A stretch of 64,000 bases of DNA from Polytrichum commune. Taxonomy: Eukaryota > Streptophyta > Polytrichopsida > Polytrichales > Polytrichaceae. The DNA lies in assembly GCA_950295325.1 (NCBI GenBank), contig OX485806.1:29636001-29700000 (forward strand), read 5' to 3'. Each line of letters opens with the position of its first letter. Within the stretch, counting starts at the first letter, position 1. Positions 14,256 to 26,290 of the stretch are shown piece after piece. The notes beneath the pieces are model-generated. The model had not been told where the DNA came from. It searched no databases and saw only the letters and a program-made list of their open reading frames with translations. Both the position numbers and the translations under genes were made by a program.

Positions 14256-14397
14256 TTCCATTTTATATCTAGCCTTTGACATGGGAAGAAAGTTAGATGA
14301 TAGGAAAAAATTAGCGTTCGTATGAGTAATGAATAGTGTGGGTGTGAACAATGTCAATATTGTTAGTGAATAGTGTTTCTATGAGTAATATATGTAA

Positions 14398-14525
14398 TGA
14401 ACAATGCCCGGATGAATAATGCTTCATGTGAACAGTGCCCGGATGAACAATGCTTCATATGAACAGTGCCCGGATGAACAATGCTTCATGTGAATAGTGT
14501 CAGGATGAATAATGATTCATGTGAG
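14398..14525. repeat. Minisatellite, 33-34 bp period, about four units
   Basis: The units read roughly GAACAGTGCCCGGATGAACA followed by ATGCTTCATGT. The outer units are diverged, and a looser run of related AATAGTG/AACAATG words extends back to about 14330. Confidence 0.8.
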
Positions 14526-15155
14526 TAAGCTGAAATCATAACTCCGTCCAAATTTCTGAGTGTTAGTTGGAATGTATGAATAATAGATGACTATTACTAC
14601 TTTGTTCGAGGGTTGCACATAATATAATTGACATATTCCAAGTTAGTGGAACTGACCCACGTGGTTGAATAATGATATGATGAGAATTTTGTAAAGTTTT
14701 CTTTTTATTATTCTTCCTTGTCACCCCCACAATTTTCTTACGACCCCAAACCGATTGAAGCAGGTTTGCAAAACTTCCTTGTAATTATGGGTTGAAGATT
14801 GAGCACAACAATCAAATTTTTTAGACATACCCAGAGGCACTTGAGTTTGTGGTATAGGGCAGGTGTGCCTTGCAAATTTCCATGATGCAAATTGTTATGG
14901 TCATTTCTTGCATCCCGAGAAACATCATCAACGGCTCTTGCATCAAATTGATGTTCCATTGCTAACTTAATGAATGCGGTTTTGGTTGAAAGAAGTTCGA
15001 GTGTCTCGATTCGGGAACCGAAAAGGTTATGAAACTGTTTTTGCACGAAGAAATCAGCCATGCAATTGTCACGAAAGGAGACCATGGCATGGCAAGGTCA
15101 AGTAGGACGACATATGGGTCGAGAAATATTGATGTGTCCACCACATTGTCCATCC

Positions 15156-15250
15156 GACATAACATTATTCAGATCCATAACAGTGTTATGTGGGACTGAC
15201 AATTTTCCACAAAATATTCCCCACATTCAAACTGAATGTGAATAATGTCC
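15156..15250. repeat. Dispersed repeat, family 3, copy 1
   Basis: It shares CATTATTCAGATCCAT, then ACAGTGTTATGTGGGACTGA, with a second copy at 50243-50330. It is partly palindromic: ACATTATTCA near the left end is answered by TGAATAATGT-like sequence at the right. It may be a small non-autonomous DNA transposon; its ends are not clear. Confidence 0.6.
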
Positions 15251-18200
15251 GGGAATACCCTATGAAATACTATCAATCCTACACAATAATGTTATGCATT
15301 GAAACATCATGTTGGTATGAGAAAAATAACATAGTTTTTTTTTTTTTTTTTTTTTTTTTCCCATGTGCTAGCATGCTTTCCTTTTCCAATGTATTCATAT
15401 GACTTGGTTGTTGCAGATTTTCAAGCACCTACACCAGCCCAATCCACTCGTGTGGGCTTGACTGCACTCAATGTAGTTGCCTCAACACTTGTACTACACC
15501 AAAGCTCCTCAACAAGACCAACATCTCGAACAAAACATTGTATTGTACAAATATGGCATATCCTTTGTCAACATGAAAACACCTTTGAACCATCAAGGTG
15601 GGTTTATTACGAGGTGAAGTTTATTCTTAGGCATTGCATTATGTATGCAAAACTTGTACTTGTTGTGGGTGTCCATCTGGGAGTGTTGGTTGAGTGCATA
15701 ACCTTTTACTTGATGATGTTAGACCATTATGAAATTACTCCTATTAACCATTTTTGTTTGTTTGGCATGTGCATGGATGTTGTTAGAGTTTTCGGGAACC
15801 AACTAGAAACATTTTTTGGCATTATCTTTAAGCGATCAAAGGTTTTAGTGGACTTTGTCCTAGTCAAACAACCTAAGACATGATTTGTTGAAAGTGAAAA
15901 GCCTTGCGAGTGAAGTTCATGACAATGGCAGAGGCAACTTTTGGATAGTCGATTGTCCTATACAAGGTCCTCTTGAAGTGTTGTTGACTTAGGAAGGAGC
16001 AGGATTTTGTTCCTAGACATCTTAGTAGGGGCATAGGACAATGGTGTGACCCAATTGTAAATTATTATGAGATCCATTTTTGGCCAATGTATTTTCAAAT
16101 TCCTAGCTAGATATTGTAATATGAATTATGAAATTGTTTTTATTGTCATTGCTAGTGTTTAGTTACGTGTTACTAAGTGATGTAGTTTCTAGTGATTTTT
16201 GACATCATCTTTGAGTGTTTGAGTTTAGGATGGACATCCTCCAAAAGATGGTGTTGAGCCCAATCTTCTATACTGCAAAACCACCTTGAAAGACAAGGCT
16301 CCTTTGTACATTTGATTGACCTTATTGGCATTCACATTATAACCTAAATACTACCATTTTGACATCATATACACATACATATAGTTACAAACTCTTACAA
16401 CCTTTCATATTCATAAACTTATAGACTCTTAGGAAAAACAAAAGAATGGGAAGGTTTAGAGAATGAGCATGCCAATTTAAGTATGAACTCCACAAGCACA
16501 AACATTTGGACTCAAAAAAAAGGCAAGGGACCTTGTCGTAGCTATTGGTGTGCATACTTGGTGTCATTTCAAGCTCTCCGTGAGTGAAAGGATTAGATAT
16601 ATGCCCACCTTCAGGGTTGGGAAATGATAAAAAAATGTGGGTTTTCTTATTCTTACTTAGAACCACATGAAGCACATTTCATTGGTACCCTCTTAGTGAA
16701 GAAGGTGCATGAAAATTATTTTGCTGAATGCCCTTCTAGTTCGATGATCAAGTCATGGAATGTTCATAAGAGGAGGCCTATTTGACTCCAAGTGTTCCCC
16801 CCCCCCCTTTCAATCGCTTAAACAATAATATAGGAATGGTTACATGGTTTAAGGTTTTGTCTTTGTAAGTTCAAGTTTCAAAAGAGAGGTGGCTAATAAA
16901 TTTGTTCAGTTAGTGGTTGATCTAATGATAGGTGAGTTGTCACATTATGCAGCGATGCCAGAAACATTTATAATGTCTTAACCTCCTGTTTGAAATACCA
17001 TATGACACTAAATATCATATTAAGTGTAGTTCCTTGATGACAAGAGTGCCACATGTCATTCATTGGTTGGTTGGACCCGTGAAAATGTCCCCCGAAAGTT
17101 GATTTGACTTGGAAATTATGGAATCATGGGCTTCAATCAATTGACCCGCGTATGGATGCGTTTAGTTAGATCTACCAAATCCGTGGACTAAACCGATTGG
17201 GACCAACAAATTTGGTATTGGATTTAAAGCCATGATTCTATTATTGGTCATAATGGGTATCTCCCTATTAGTGACTTCTATCATTTGAATACCTAACGAA
17301 AGGAAATGAATTCACTTTCAAAGTCCAAGAAGCCAAAAGGTTAATGGGACAAAAAGTACATCATGATGGTTTCAAACCATGTTATTATTTAGAGTGGTGG
17401 AGTGTGGTAGCCTCTGTGAGATAGAGACTAATGCCAACTTGTTGGTTCAATTGGGAAAAAAAAGACTTGAAGCTCTTTGATGCTACATTCTCAAACAGTG
17501 ATGGAAACTTATCTCTAATGAAAATGCATATATGGTCATACCTTGATATTTGACAGGAATTGTGGCAATGTGACATGGGTGATAGGTCTTTTTAGTTCAT
17601 ATTTATCTTGGTATTATTTTTGAGATTCTCAATGATTTGTCATATTTTCAAGTTAGATTAGTACGGAATTTACATTAAATGTGGAGTTTCAGTTACATGG
17701 AAATTTCAATTGAATAGATGCAAATTTGTTGCTCGAAGCTCGTGGTCATTTTTCATTTCAAACTTATCTCCAAGGTAGTAGTTCCTTCCTTTTGGCACCA
17801 CCTATTTTTCATCTTTAAATTGTCAACAAGTGAGTGCATTGGTGCCATGGAGTGAGTCATTGTTAAAAGCGTATAATCGTATGCAACATCAAGTACAAAA
17901 TAGCACCACTTGGGCCATTCATAGTAGTGGTACAAGAAGGATGCAAGAACGCTTTGAGAAGAGCACCAAATTTGGCCAATCACAATGGCTAATCGAGGAT
18001 CAATATGCTCAACGAGGTAGTGTGTGAGAAGTGATCCACAAAAAGAGGACCATACATTCATTTATAGAAGACTCTCATCCACAATAAGGCTAATTTTATG
18101 GTGATTCTCACCTAGTAATCCAACATCAATGGACCCCCCCCAGTAGATAGTAAAAGGCTCATTTCTTAAAACCCTATGTGAATTAGGGTGGAACATTAAC

Positions 18201-20297
18201 TTGACTTATGCCAACGCGGTCCAATGCACCTGTGGTATCTCACCTTTCCGGGATGGTGAGCAATGGTGGGCACTGATGGGGTGACAAAATCATTTATCTT
18301 AACCTTCGTTATATATTAGATTTCAAAGCACTTGGTCATTTTGCCTAATTTGAAGCTTAATCATCTTGCATTGCACTTTTTTTTTGGTTGAGAATGTATA
18401 ATATGTTAGATCTTCTAGTTTTATAAGCCTCAAAGTTAGTTCATTTAGGTATTACTACGAGACCCTAGGCCTTTTGGATTGAGCAAAAATGTTTCGGGAT
18501 GGAATGTTCATAGAGATTCAAGAACTTGAGAAACAAAAAATATGAGATTCAATACACCATTTGTTTCAAATAGAATGGAGCACATTAATTTAAAGCATCC
18601 ACATTTTGAGATAAATGTGAACAACAATAATCATAAGAACCAACTTTTTGTGTCCCTTGATGAATAATGGTGTGTGCTAGTGTGTACCACATGAGAAATT
18701 TGACATTTAAAATCAGGTGTATGCATTATGAGATTAACCAATGATCCAAATCTTGTGTGTGCAGCATTTGGCACAACCATTATCATCGTTGTGTATCACA
18801 TCAAACCACTTTGGATGAAATTTTTTTTTGGTTTTGGTTTAAGATAAGATATATTATGAAGTTAATCAATGATCATGTGCCATGTGGCATCACCATTAAC
18901 ACCGGTGTGCATCACACGATGCTACCTATTATGGCTGCAACTTCCTAACACGAATCATGCCAAGCCATGTGGCACATCAAGTCATGAGTGATTTTGTTGT
19001 ACCAACACTATAATGCAAGCTCCACTCTAAATCTAATGCATGGATTAGAATAGGTGACTTTTCTAGATAGGCAAAGATCAATCTCCAAATGAAGAAGACT
19101 AGCATGTTGTGGAAGAAACTTGATTACATTCACCGTAAAGCGCGCTTGTATTCATCTTAATCCTTGCCGGAATGTATTTTCCACATGAAAGTAATGTGGG
19201 TCTAAATGAATGTAGGAATAACCCATGTCAAATTTTTGTTTCTTTTTGGAATAGAGCGCTCTTTGTGGTATCCATTGTAAGACAACATGCATGATACTTT
19301 TTTTGGGCCCGTGCTTATGAACCAATGTCTCATTCCATCCCCGCTCTGTCTACTATTGACGTTGTTGACAACTGATCATTTTGGAACTTTAGAACAGTGA
19401 CGGTTTCACCATGCATGTTCAATTGTATAATAGATGGAGTTGGCAATGATCTTCACATGATATTCCTTGGCCTTTCAAAGAGTCCAGATGACTTATGTGA
19501 TTCATCCATGCTAGGAATCGGGCCCCTGAAACATATCAAAAACATTGTTACAAAGGTTGGTGAGTAGTGGTCTTGTATTGGTGTTCCAAACATTGTTTGA
19601 ATCATTTCATCTTCATGGCTCCAAGATTTGGTATGTTCTGACTTCTACAAAGTAATAATTAATTATTGACAAACTATGGTCACTAGCATAGTATCTGGTG
19701 AAGCATGTCACAAAGTGAGAAAACCAAAAAAAATAAAAAATCTCTTAAGGGTCATCAATACATACAACCGTGTGAACCATTGGGTGGAAGTGCCACTTGC
19801 AAGTAAAGTTGGAGCAACATGTGAATACAAATATCCATAGCGATTGAAGAAATTGATCTCAAGTAAGTTACTCACCACAACACTTACATGCTTGAAATGT
19901 ATTTTATGTCATGTAGTAACTCTTCTAACGACACTTCTTACAAATGAGTTTCCATGTACGTCATCCCAAACTTACTTTTAGTTCATCCCAAATGCCAATC
20001 CTTGAAACAAAGTTTGGTATTATATGCATCATGGATGATTGAAATTTGGCTGAAAAATCAATTAGTAAGTGACAATAATCACAACATTGTAAATTTATAA
20101 CCCCCAATTCTTTTTTACAAGGAATGACAAATAATGTTAGGTTTATATTTAGTGCTGGTGAGACAACATGGATGGTTAAGAATCAGTATTGAGCCAAGAC
20201 GAATAGAATTGGTGATACTACACTACAAACAATATTTAGTGTAGCGATAAGGAACCGTGATTACACATGTCGCAATTTGTTCAGGCTGATTATGGAC
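15251..20297. other. Gene-free stretch of about 5 kb
   Basis: No gene family is recognised on either strand. It includes a poly-T run at about 15335-15359, a poly-C run near 16798-16807 and a palindrome at 17004-17029. The longest plus-strand frame (15365-15883, 172 codons) resembles nothing I know and has no coding-like composition. It is probably decayed transposon DNA. Confidence 0.5.
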
Positions 20298-20559
20298 TTA
20301 CCCTGCCAAACTAGTTAATCTCCATTCGCCTGCAGCTCGATTGGAGCAGGCTGACGCGCCTTCTTCATTGGAAGTGAAGCGCATTTGTTCATCATCACTC
20401 CGACAACTAATCAAGCTCTTCTCAAAAGGGTTTTCGATATGCAGCATTTCTTCGGGGCATTCCCACGCCTTGACTCCCATCGTTTCGTTCACCGCAGTTG
20501 CTGCGACAATTCAAAATTCGCCTTGGTATATAAGCTTAATTCACAATGAGGACGACCTT

Positions 20560-23500
20560 TTACACTAATTTCATGGACTCGACAAGCCCAATGAATACCA
20601 CTTCGGTCATAAATAATGGGGTCAAGAAGTTAGTCCGAGTAAAAAAATTCGGCCCAAGATTTAAAGCACCATTTTGGGTGGCAGTACGAAATGCTAAGAA
20701 GTCTATCATTACTGTTATCTTTGAGCACAATGAGTACAATCTCCCCAATGGCAAGTGAGAGAATGCCGATGTCTATTGTATCCTTTAATTTGTCCAAGGT
20801 TTGGACTTGTGGATTTTGCAATACCAAGTTGTAGTGATGTGCTGCCCAGAAATTTGCCACGAGATTCGCAAGTTTTACAATGTTGAAGGATATGTTTGCA
20901 GTGATGTAGGATAATGGTCCAAGACTCATATGCTTGTAGTGCGCTCCTTGATGTCAAATAATCGACTTCACAAATTCGGTAAAAACTTTAGCAAGAGTTT
21001 AGCAATTAAATTACATCAACTTATTTTAGGGTTATATAAGGATAAGTTGTGGTTCATTACCCACCTTGTGCAAAGCTTTGGTGTTGCTTGTCGCGTTTGA
21101 TGCTTGCAATGCTTGTGACATCCGGGCCGCTTGGATGTACATTAATTTCCACGGTGTTTCCCAGGAGATCATCAAATGTCTCATGAAATTGGGCATTAAT
21201 CGGAGGTCTGACATCCTCAAGTGGTGTTGGTCCACAGGTTAATCCTGCACACGTGGAGCTTTCAACGCCCACATTTGTGTCTACATTTGAAGTTGTTTCT
21301 ATCGGCAAGTTTCTGCTTTCTTGACATTGTTGATCTGTGTCCAGTCGTGGACGCTTCGACCTTAGAGAAGCTATTGCGGTGTCTGTGTCCACCGTGACAT
21401 TTTCTAATTTCTCCAGATTCAACTGCAACGTTGGCATGGCAACAATCTGTAGCACCAGCATGGGTCAAGGTCTTTACATTAACCTAGTTTGGAGCTTTCG
21501 TATTTTAAACATCTTCAAATACAGCAATGGTTTTAGGGTTATGAGGATTGTCGACTATAAACTCCAGGAAGAAGTTTTGTACATTGTCTTAGAAGTGAAA
21601 CCAATATACCGTGGGTGCTCTAGAAAGGGTCTAGATGCTCTAGAAAAAATGCCTCATTGTTTTCATAAAAATCAACATTTGAGAGTGTAAAAGCTGTCCA
21701 AGTGTAAAGCCATTCAAGTGCTAATGAACTAACTTCAAACATAGCCAAGAAGAGTTTCGGCTTTTGGCATGAACCTGGGGATCATCACTCAAGTCATAAA
21801 CTTCGAAGCAAACGATGATCCTTGTGCTCAGGAAAACGATTTTTAAGCAAGAGTCATTTGCCATTCTCTACACAATGAATACGACCTAATGCGTCCACCG
21901 TAGCCAGTAATGCAGACTTGTAACATAATTTTCTTGAAGATCGACATGTTTTCCAAACTTTGGATAAATTATGATACGTTACAGAAGGGGAGGAAGAATG
22001 CAGAACTCTCAGTCAGGAGATGAAGTAGCTGGCCGTCCTATCCAAGAATCTAGCTCTAATGCACTAATTTCAGTCATAGCCAAGAAGGATGTCTTATCCA
22101 TTGGTTTGAACCTGCAGGGGGATCATCACTCAATTTACACACTTCGAAGCAACCGATGACATCCAGAAATTTATCTCAGAAATATCTCAGCCATGCTATT
22201 AAATTGGTTTCAACCTCAATTCGTCTACGTGAGCTCATAATCCATGCTCATAACATGTTCTTGCAGCCGTTGCAGCAGTAAAAATATTTCCAGAGAAAAG
22301 GCATTGCTAACATAGGAGTGATTAGCTGGGCCTATCCAACAATCATGATCCGATGCACAAACTTCAGACATAGCAAAGATATGTGTCTTATCTATTAGCT
22401 TGAACCTGAGAATCATCACTCAATTCATACACTTCGAAGCAACCAATGACATGCAGGCATCAATCTCCGAAATAACCTAACCTTGCCATTGTAATTGGGA
22501 TCAAGCATAATCGCCTACCTGAGGTCATAACGTGTTCTTGAAACTATAAAAATGTGTCTAGTGAAAAAGCGTTGCTAATATAGGAAGTGATCAACCAAGA
22601 ATCAAGTTGTGATGCACAAACTTCAGAGACAGCCAAGAAGAAAGCCTTATTATTAGGCTTGATTCTGATCAGGATCATCACTCAATGCATACACTTCGAA
22701 GCAACCGATGACATCCAGGCATTAATCTCAGAAATAACCTAAGCTTGATATTGCAATCGGTTTCTAGCATAGTTCGACTACCTGAGCTCATAACATGTTC
22801 TTGAAACCTAAAGAATATTCCAGAGAAGAGACATTGCCAAGATAGGAGATGATCAGCTGGACCTATCCAAGAACCAAGTTCTGATGCACAAACTTCAGAC
22901 ATAGCAAAGGAGAATTAATCTGATGGCTTGATTCTGAGGATCACCATCACTCAATGCATACACTTCGAAGCAACCGATGGCATCCAGGCATTTATCTCAG
23001 AATTAATCTAAACCTTACTCTTGCAATTAGTTTCAAGCATAAAATTCGTCTACCTGAGCTCACAACATTTGCTCATAACACGTTGCTGAAACCATAAGCA
23101 TATTTCCAGAGAAAAGACATAGCCAAGAAGAATGTCTTATCTATTGGCATGAACCTGGGAATCATCACTTAATTCATACACTTCGAAGCAACCGATGGCG
23201 TCCAGGCATAAATCTCAGAAATTACCTAACCTTGCCATTGTAATTGGATTCAACCATAATTCATATACCTGACCTCATAACACATGCTTCTAACATGTTC
23301 TTGAAGCCATAAAAAAAGTATAGTTCCAGAGAAAGGATATTGATAACTTATGATGCTTCCGGGAGAGATGCTAACCTTTTCAGAGCTTTCACCGTTGTTG
23401 CTCACGTTCGAAATTCGAGTCCTGGACGTCGTCCTCCCGGCCGTCTGTTGTCTTCTTTTGGCTCGTGCCTTGCGATTCTGGAACCAGTTCTTGACATTCT

Positions 23501-23666
23501 TCTCAGCAATCTGACCATATTGGCTGAGCTCTACAGCGACCTCTTTCACTCTCTGCTTATTAAGAGTTCCACTTCCCTGCTGGAACAAATTCTCCAGAAT
23601 CTGCAGCTGCTGCTGGCTCGGAGTCCACTTCGACCTGGACGCCCTGTTGCGAGTAAGGGAACTCAT
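20560..23666 (-). CDS. WOX13-clade homeobox transcription factor, 3 exons
   Basis: Exons, 5' to 3' on the minus strand: 23666-23376, 21446-21061, 20740-20560 (stop included), giving 285 aa. The homeodomain spans residues about 11-72. It runs from RSKWTPSQQQLQILENLF through the WOX-type insertions to NVKNWFQNRKARAKRRQ. Exon 2 has the acidic-basic stretch VTVDTDTAIASLRSKRPR that follows the homeodomain in WOX13 relatives. Exon 3 encodes a C-terminal KITVMIDFLAFRT..LMTEV-like block that matches the position of the KVTVFING-type end of WOX13 proteins. No WUS box (TLPLFP) is present, as expected for this clade. The N-terminal conserved region of WOX13 proteins is not visible before Met1. A further upstream exon is therefore possible, although none was found to 28 kb. 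The exon 2 acceptor could instead be at 21422, which removes eight codons in frame. It would act as a nuclear DNA-binding regulator of cell fate. Confidence 0.85.
21710..23340. repeat. Degenerate tandem array filling WOX intron 1
   Basis: About six diverged units. The marker ACTTCGAAGCAACCGATG occurs at 22141, 22431, 22693, 22962 and 23180, with a decayed copy near 21800; spacings are 290, 262, 269 and 218 bp. Each fuller unit also carries TCATAACATGTTCTTGAA, TTTCCAGAGAAAAG and CTATCCAAGAATC-like blocks. The array lies wholly inside the 1.9-kb intron 21447-23375. The spacing and unit size exclude a CRISPR array. Confidence 0.85.
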
Positions 23667-25200
23667 CCTCCGAACAATCTCTTACAAACCTAACCTAATT
23701 ACCTGTGAAGAAGTATCCAACAAAGGTGATGATGGTCTTCGTTTGAGGTTTGAACCTGCAAGGATATGATGCTCAAAGAGAAAACAAGAAATTATGCTTT
23801 GCTCGTCCCATCGGCCTTGAAAACGATCCTTGCAACCTTTCCTTTCACCAAGAGACATGACTCTTGGGAATAATTTATGAGCTTAAGTTGTCGATCCACT
23901 TCGAGTTAGACTGTCAATTCAGGTGGCATTCTTAACAAATCTATTGCACATCATCATGTGATTGAGTCCATCACACCGCTTAAATTGTAATCGCCATATA
24001 GCTTGAATTGGAACTATTCCATCAATTCAGTAATTAGTCAACATATCGGATCCATAGCTTGTTCGATATCATCGATATCGGATCACAGATATTCAGGCTT
24101 TCATAATGCACGTTCAGAGTACATTAATTCTTTGGAAGCTCATTGCAACTGCTGCAAATATTACTTAAATTTCTTGTATCTGTGCTTGGTAGATTTTCAC
24201 CACACATGACTTACACGTACCTTGAGCGCAACAGAAATCACGACAACCTTGTGGTGATCAACCAGCATATGTTTCAAGATTGAATGTTTGATCAATACAT
24301 GTAATTTTCATCCTTGCGGGGAACAAATCAATACTTGAATATGTAAGTACATGACATTCTTGAGTGGAAGATTCTGATCGGTCACAGAGAGGCTGATTTT
24401 CTGAGGCTTTGGTACGTGATTTTGACAAAGAGTGTTCATGATGATTCGATTCAAGAAAATTTATGGAATTTCATAAGCTAAATTGGCCTCCGTGCTAGAA
24501 TCTCGTGAATCACACATGCATGACAGTTCGCATAACATAATTAAAAGATTGTTTTTTTCCGCAACAGTAGTTGTGTCGGCTTTGTGGTCGATTGAAATGC
24601 ATATGAATTGAATGTTTGTTCGTTCAACTCTTTTAGATTCATATTTCATTACATTTCTAACTTGATTCTGTGCTAGTCGAGTCTAGAGACAATTTTCTGG
24701 ACCTTCCAAGCTTTAATCCTGAGTGTTCAGGTGTTACTTTCAAAATTCTGCCTTACTTCAAATTCTCTCAAACTCTTTAACTGCATCACACATGACTTGC
24801 ATATTATGATCTGAAAGTCACCATTCCAAAGTTTCAAAACACCCAGGTTGAGGGGACGGTTGCTTCGTGGATGGTTTGGGACATTAATTCATATGCACTC
24901 GTGTAATAAACCGGGATAGCATGGGCATGAACTAATGACTTTACATAAGGTAGTTGACCTTTAAAGTGACAGTTTAAGAAAATTTATTATTTTAGGCAAG
25001 TTAAATAGCTTGGATATTTTCAAAAAGTTCCAGAGATGAGCAAATGTATAATGATCCTACATCAATTTTTTCAAAACAATAAAGAAATTCATATGCGACC
25101 TACAGAATTGAGCCTTTTACCCTCCACTGGGGCTCATTGATTTTGGATTGTTAGGTGAGTATCACCACAACATCAACCTTATTGCAGGTGAGAGTCTTTA
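23667..25200 (-). promoter_or_regulatory. Upstream region of the WOX gene
   Basis: It holds the probable leader and promoter of the WOX gene. A candidate leader exon lies at about 23707-23761 on the minus strand, between a TTGCAG acceptor and a CAG|GTAATT donor. The ATG exon would then begin after a TAAG acceptor near 23690. No coding frame is recognised in the rest. Confidence 0.3.
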
Positions 25201-25538
25201 TTAAATGAAAGTAGAGAGGGTTCCGCCTTGGGAAAGCGCTGGGCTTCTGGCTGCAACTAGATTTTATCAGACCCGTCGAATCTTCTGATCTTCAATCGAA
25301 TCTTCCGGTCTTCTAGTCTTCAATTTCTTCAATTTCTTCTAATCTTCAACCTCTTTCCCGTCGACCTATCCTGTTGTGGCTCTATATGGATAAAGGGTAA
25401 GGGTAGTGTGATAAGAAACCACAGCTTCGGACGGGTAAAACGGGACGTCAGAACACGAGCTGACGTCCGAAAGATTGGCTCCTAAACTTTCAAACCCACG
25501 GTGACCAGCAATCGCGCCTCACCAGTGGGAACGACAGA

Positions 25539-25618
25539 AAACAACCTTGTGGGTGATTAATCCCACTTCGTTGTCACAAACAACCTTGTGGGTGATTAAT
25601 CCCACTTCGTTGTCACAC
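25539..25618. repeat. Perfect 39-bp tandem duplication
   Basis: ACAACCTTGTGGGTGATTAA plus the following TCCCACTTCGTTGTCACA occurs twice head to tail, starting at 25541 and 25580. The identity of the copies suggests a recent event. It lies in a non-coding stretch of unknown origin that also contains an inverted GGGACGTCAG/CTGACGTCC pair near 25443. Confidence 0.85.
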
Positions 25619-26089
25619 AGGAAACAAATTACGATGCAGAAATGAAATGCAACTAGCCTCCAAAACCGGCTTGGAATCACACACACAAGAAAAAGACAAC
25701 GTGCCACAAGCAACCACACATTCGAGTCTTGAAGCCTTCAATTCTTTAATCTGTCCGTCTTCTATGGTCGGTCGAAGTCTCAGCTCTTCTTTTAAGAACC
25801 AACAGACTTCCCTCCACTCAAACAAGCACAAATCTTGATTGCTAACTTCCAAAACAACAAGTGAGATCTCTCATGAATCACAAATCCCTCGTATTTTATT
25901 TCATATTCTTCTCAAAAACAACTCACACCGTGAGCTTCGAATCCACTTCTCTCTCTCTTCACAACTTCTCTCCCTCAATAATCACATAACATCTTTCCTT
26001 CACCACCTCTCCCTATCCATGCGAGAGACAAAGTTCTCTCTTATCCTCATCACATGGCTTCTAATCACCCATTGGTCCAAAGTAACTCA

Positions 26090-26290
26090 AGATAACTAAA
26101 AGACAAAAATAAACTATGAGTAAATAAAAAGGTAATTTATTTCTATCATTTGGTAAAGGTAACTAAAAGTAACTATGAGTAAACATAAAGGTAAGCAACT
26201 TCTATCCACTTCTATCCTTAGGTAATGATAACTAAAATAAACTATGAGTAAATAAAAAAAGTAATCTACTTCTATTCTTTATTATTTTTC
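26090..26290. repeat. Three-unit tandem repeat, about 69 bp period
   Basis: The units start near 26090, 26159 and 26228. Each contains GATAACTAAAA, ACTATGAGTAAA and TACTTCTAT words in the same order, with substitutions. AT-rich and non-coding. Confidence 0.75.

Noticed and set aside
14738-15085. 115-codon minus-strand frame
   Set aside because: Unrecognised, isolated and adjacent to repeats; no support beyond being open.
15365-15883. 172-codon plus-strand frame
   Set aside because: No recognised domain, no splice partners, and it begins beside a poly-T run in transposon-rich DNA; it is likely chance.
20298-20492. 64-codon minus-strand frame downstream of the WOX stop
   Set aside because: It follows the natural C-terminus encoded at 20560 and has no WOX similarity; probably 3' untranslated or intergenic.
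22225-22902. Repeated small minus-strand frames in the array as tandem coding exons
   Set aside because: The WOX exons join in phase without them, and the units contain stops and differ in frame; kept only as a question in the findings.
21710-23340. Repeats in the WOX intron as a CRISPR array
   Set aside because: Units are 220-290 bp, diverged throughout and in a plant intron; there are no short identical repeats with unique spacers and no cas genes.
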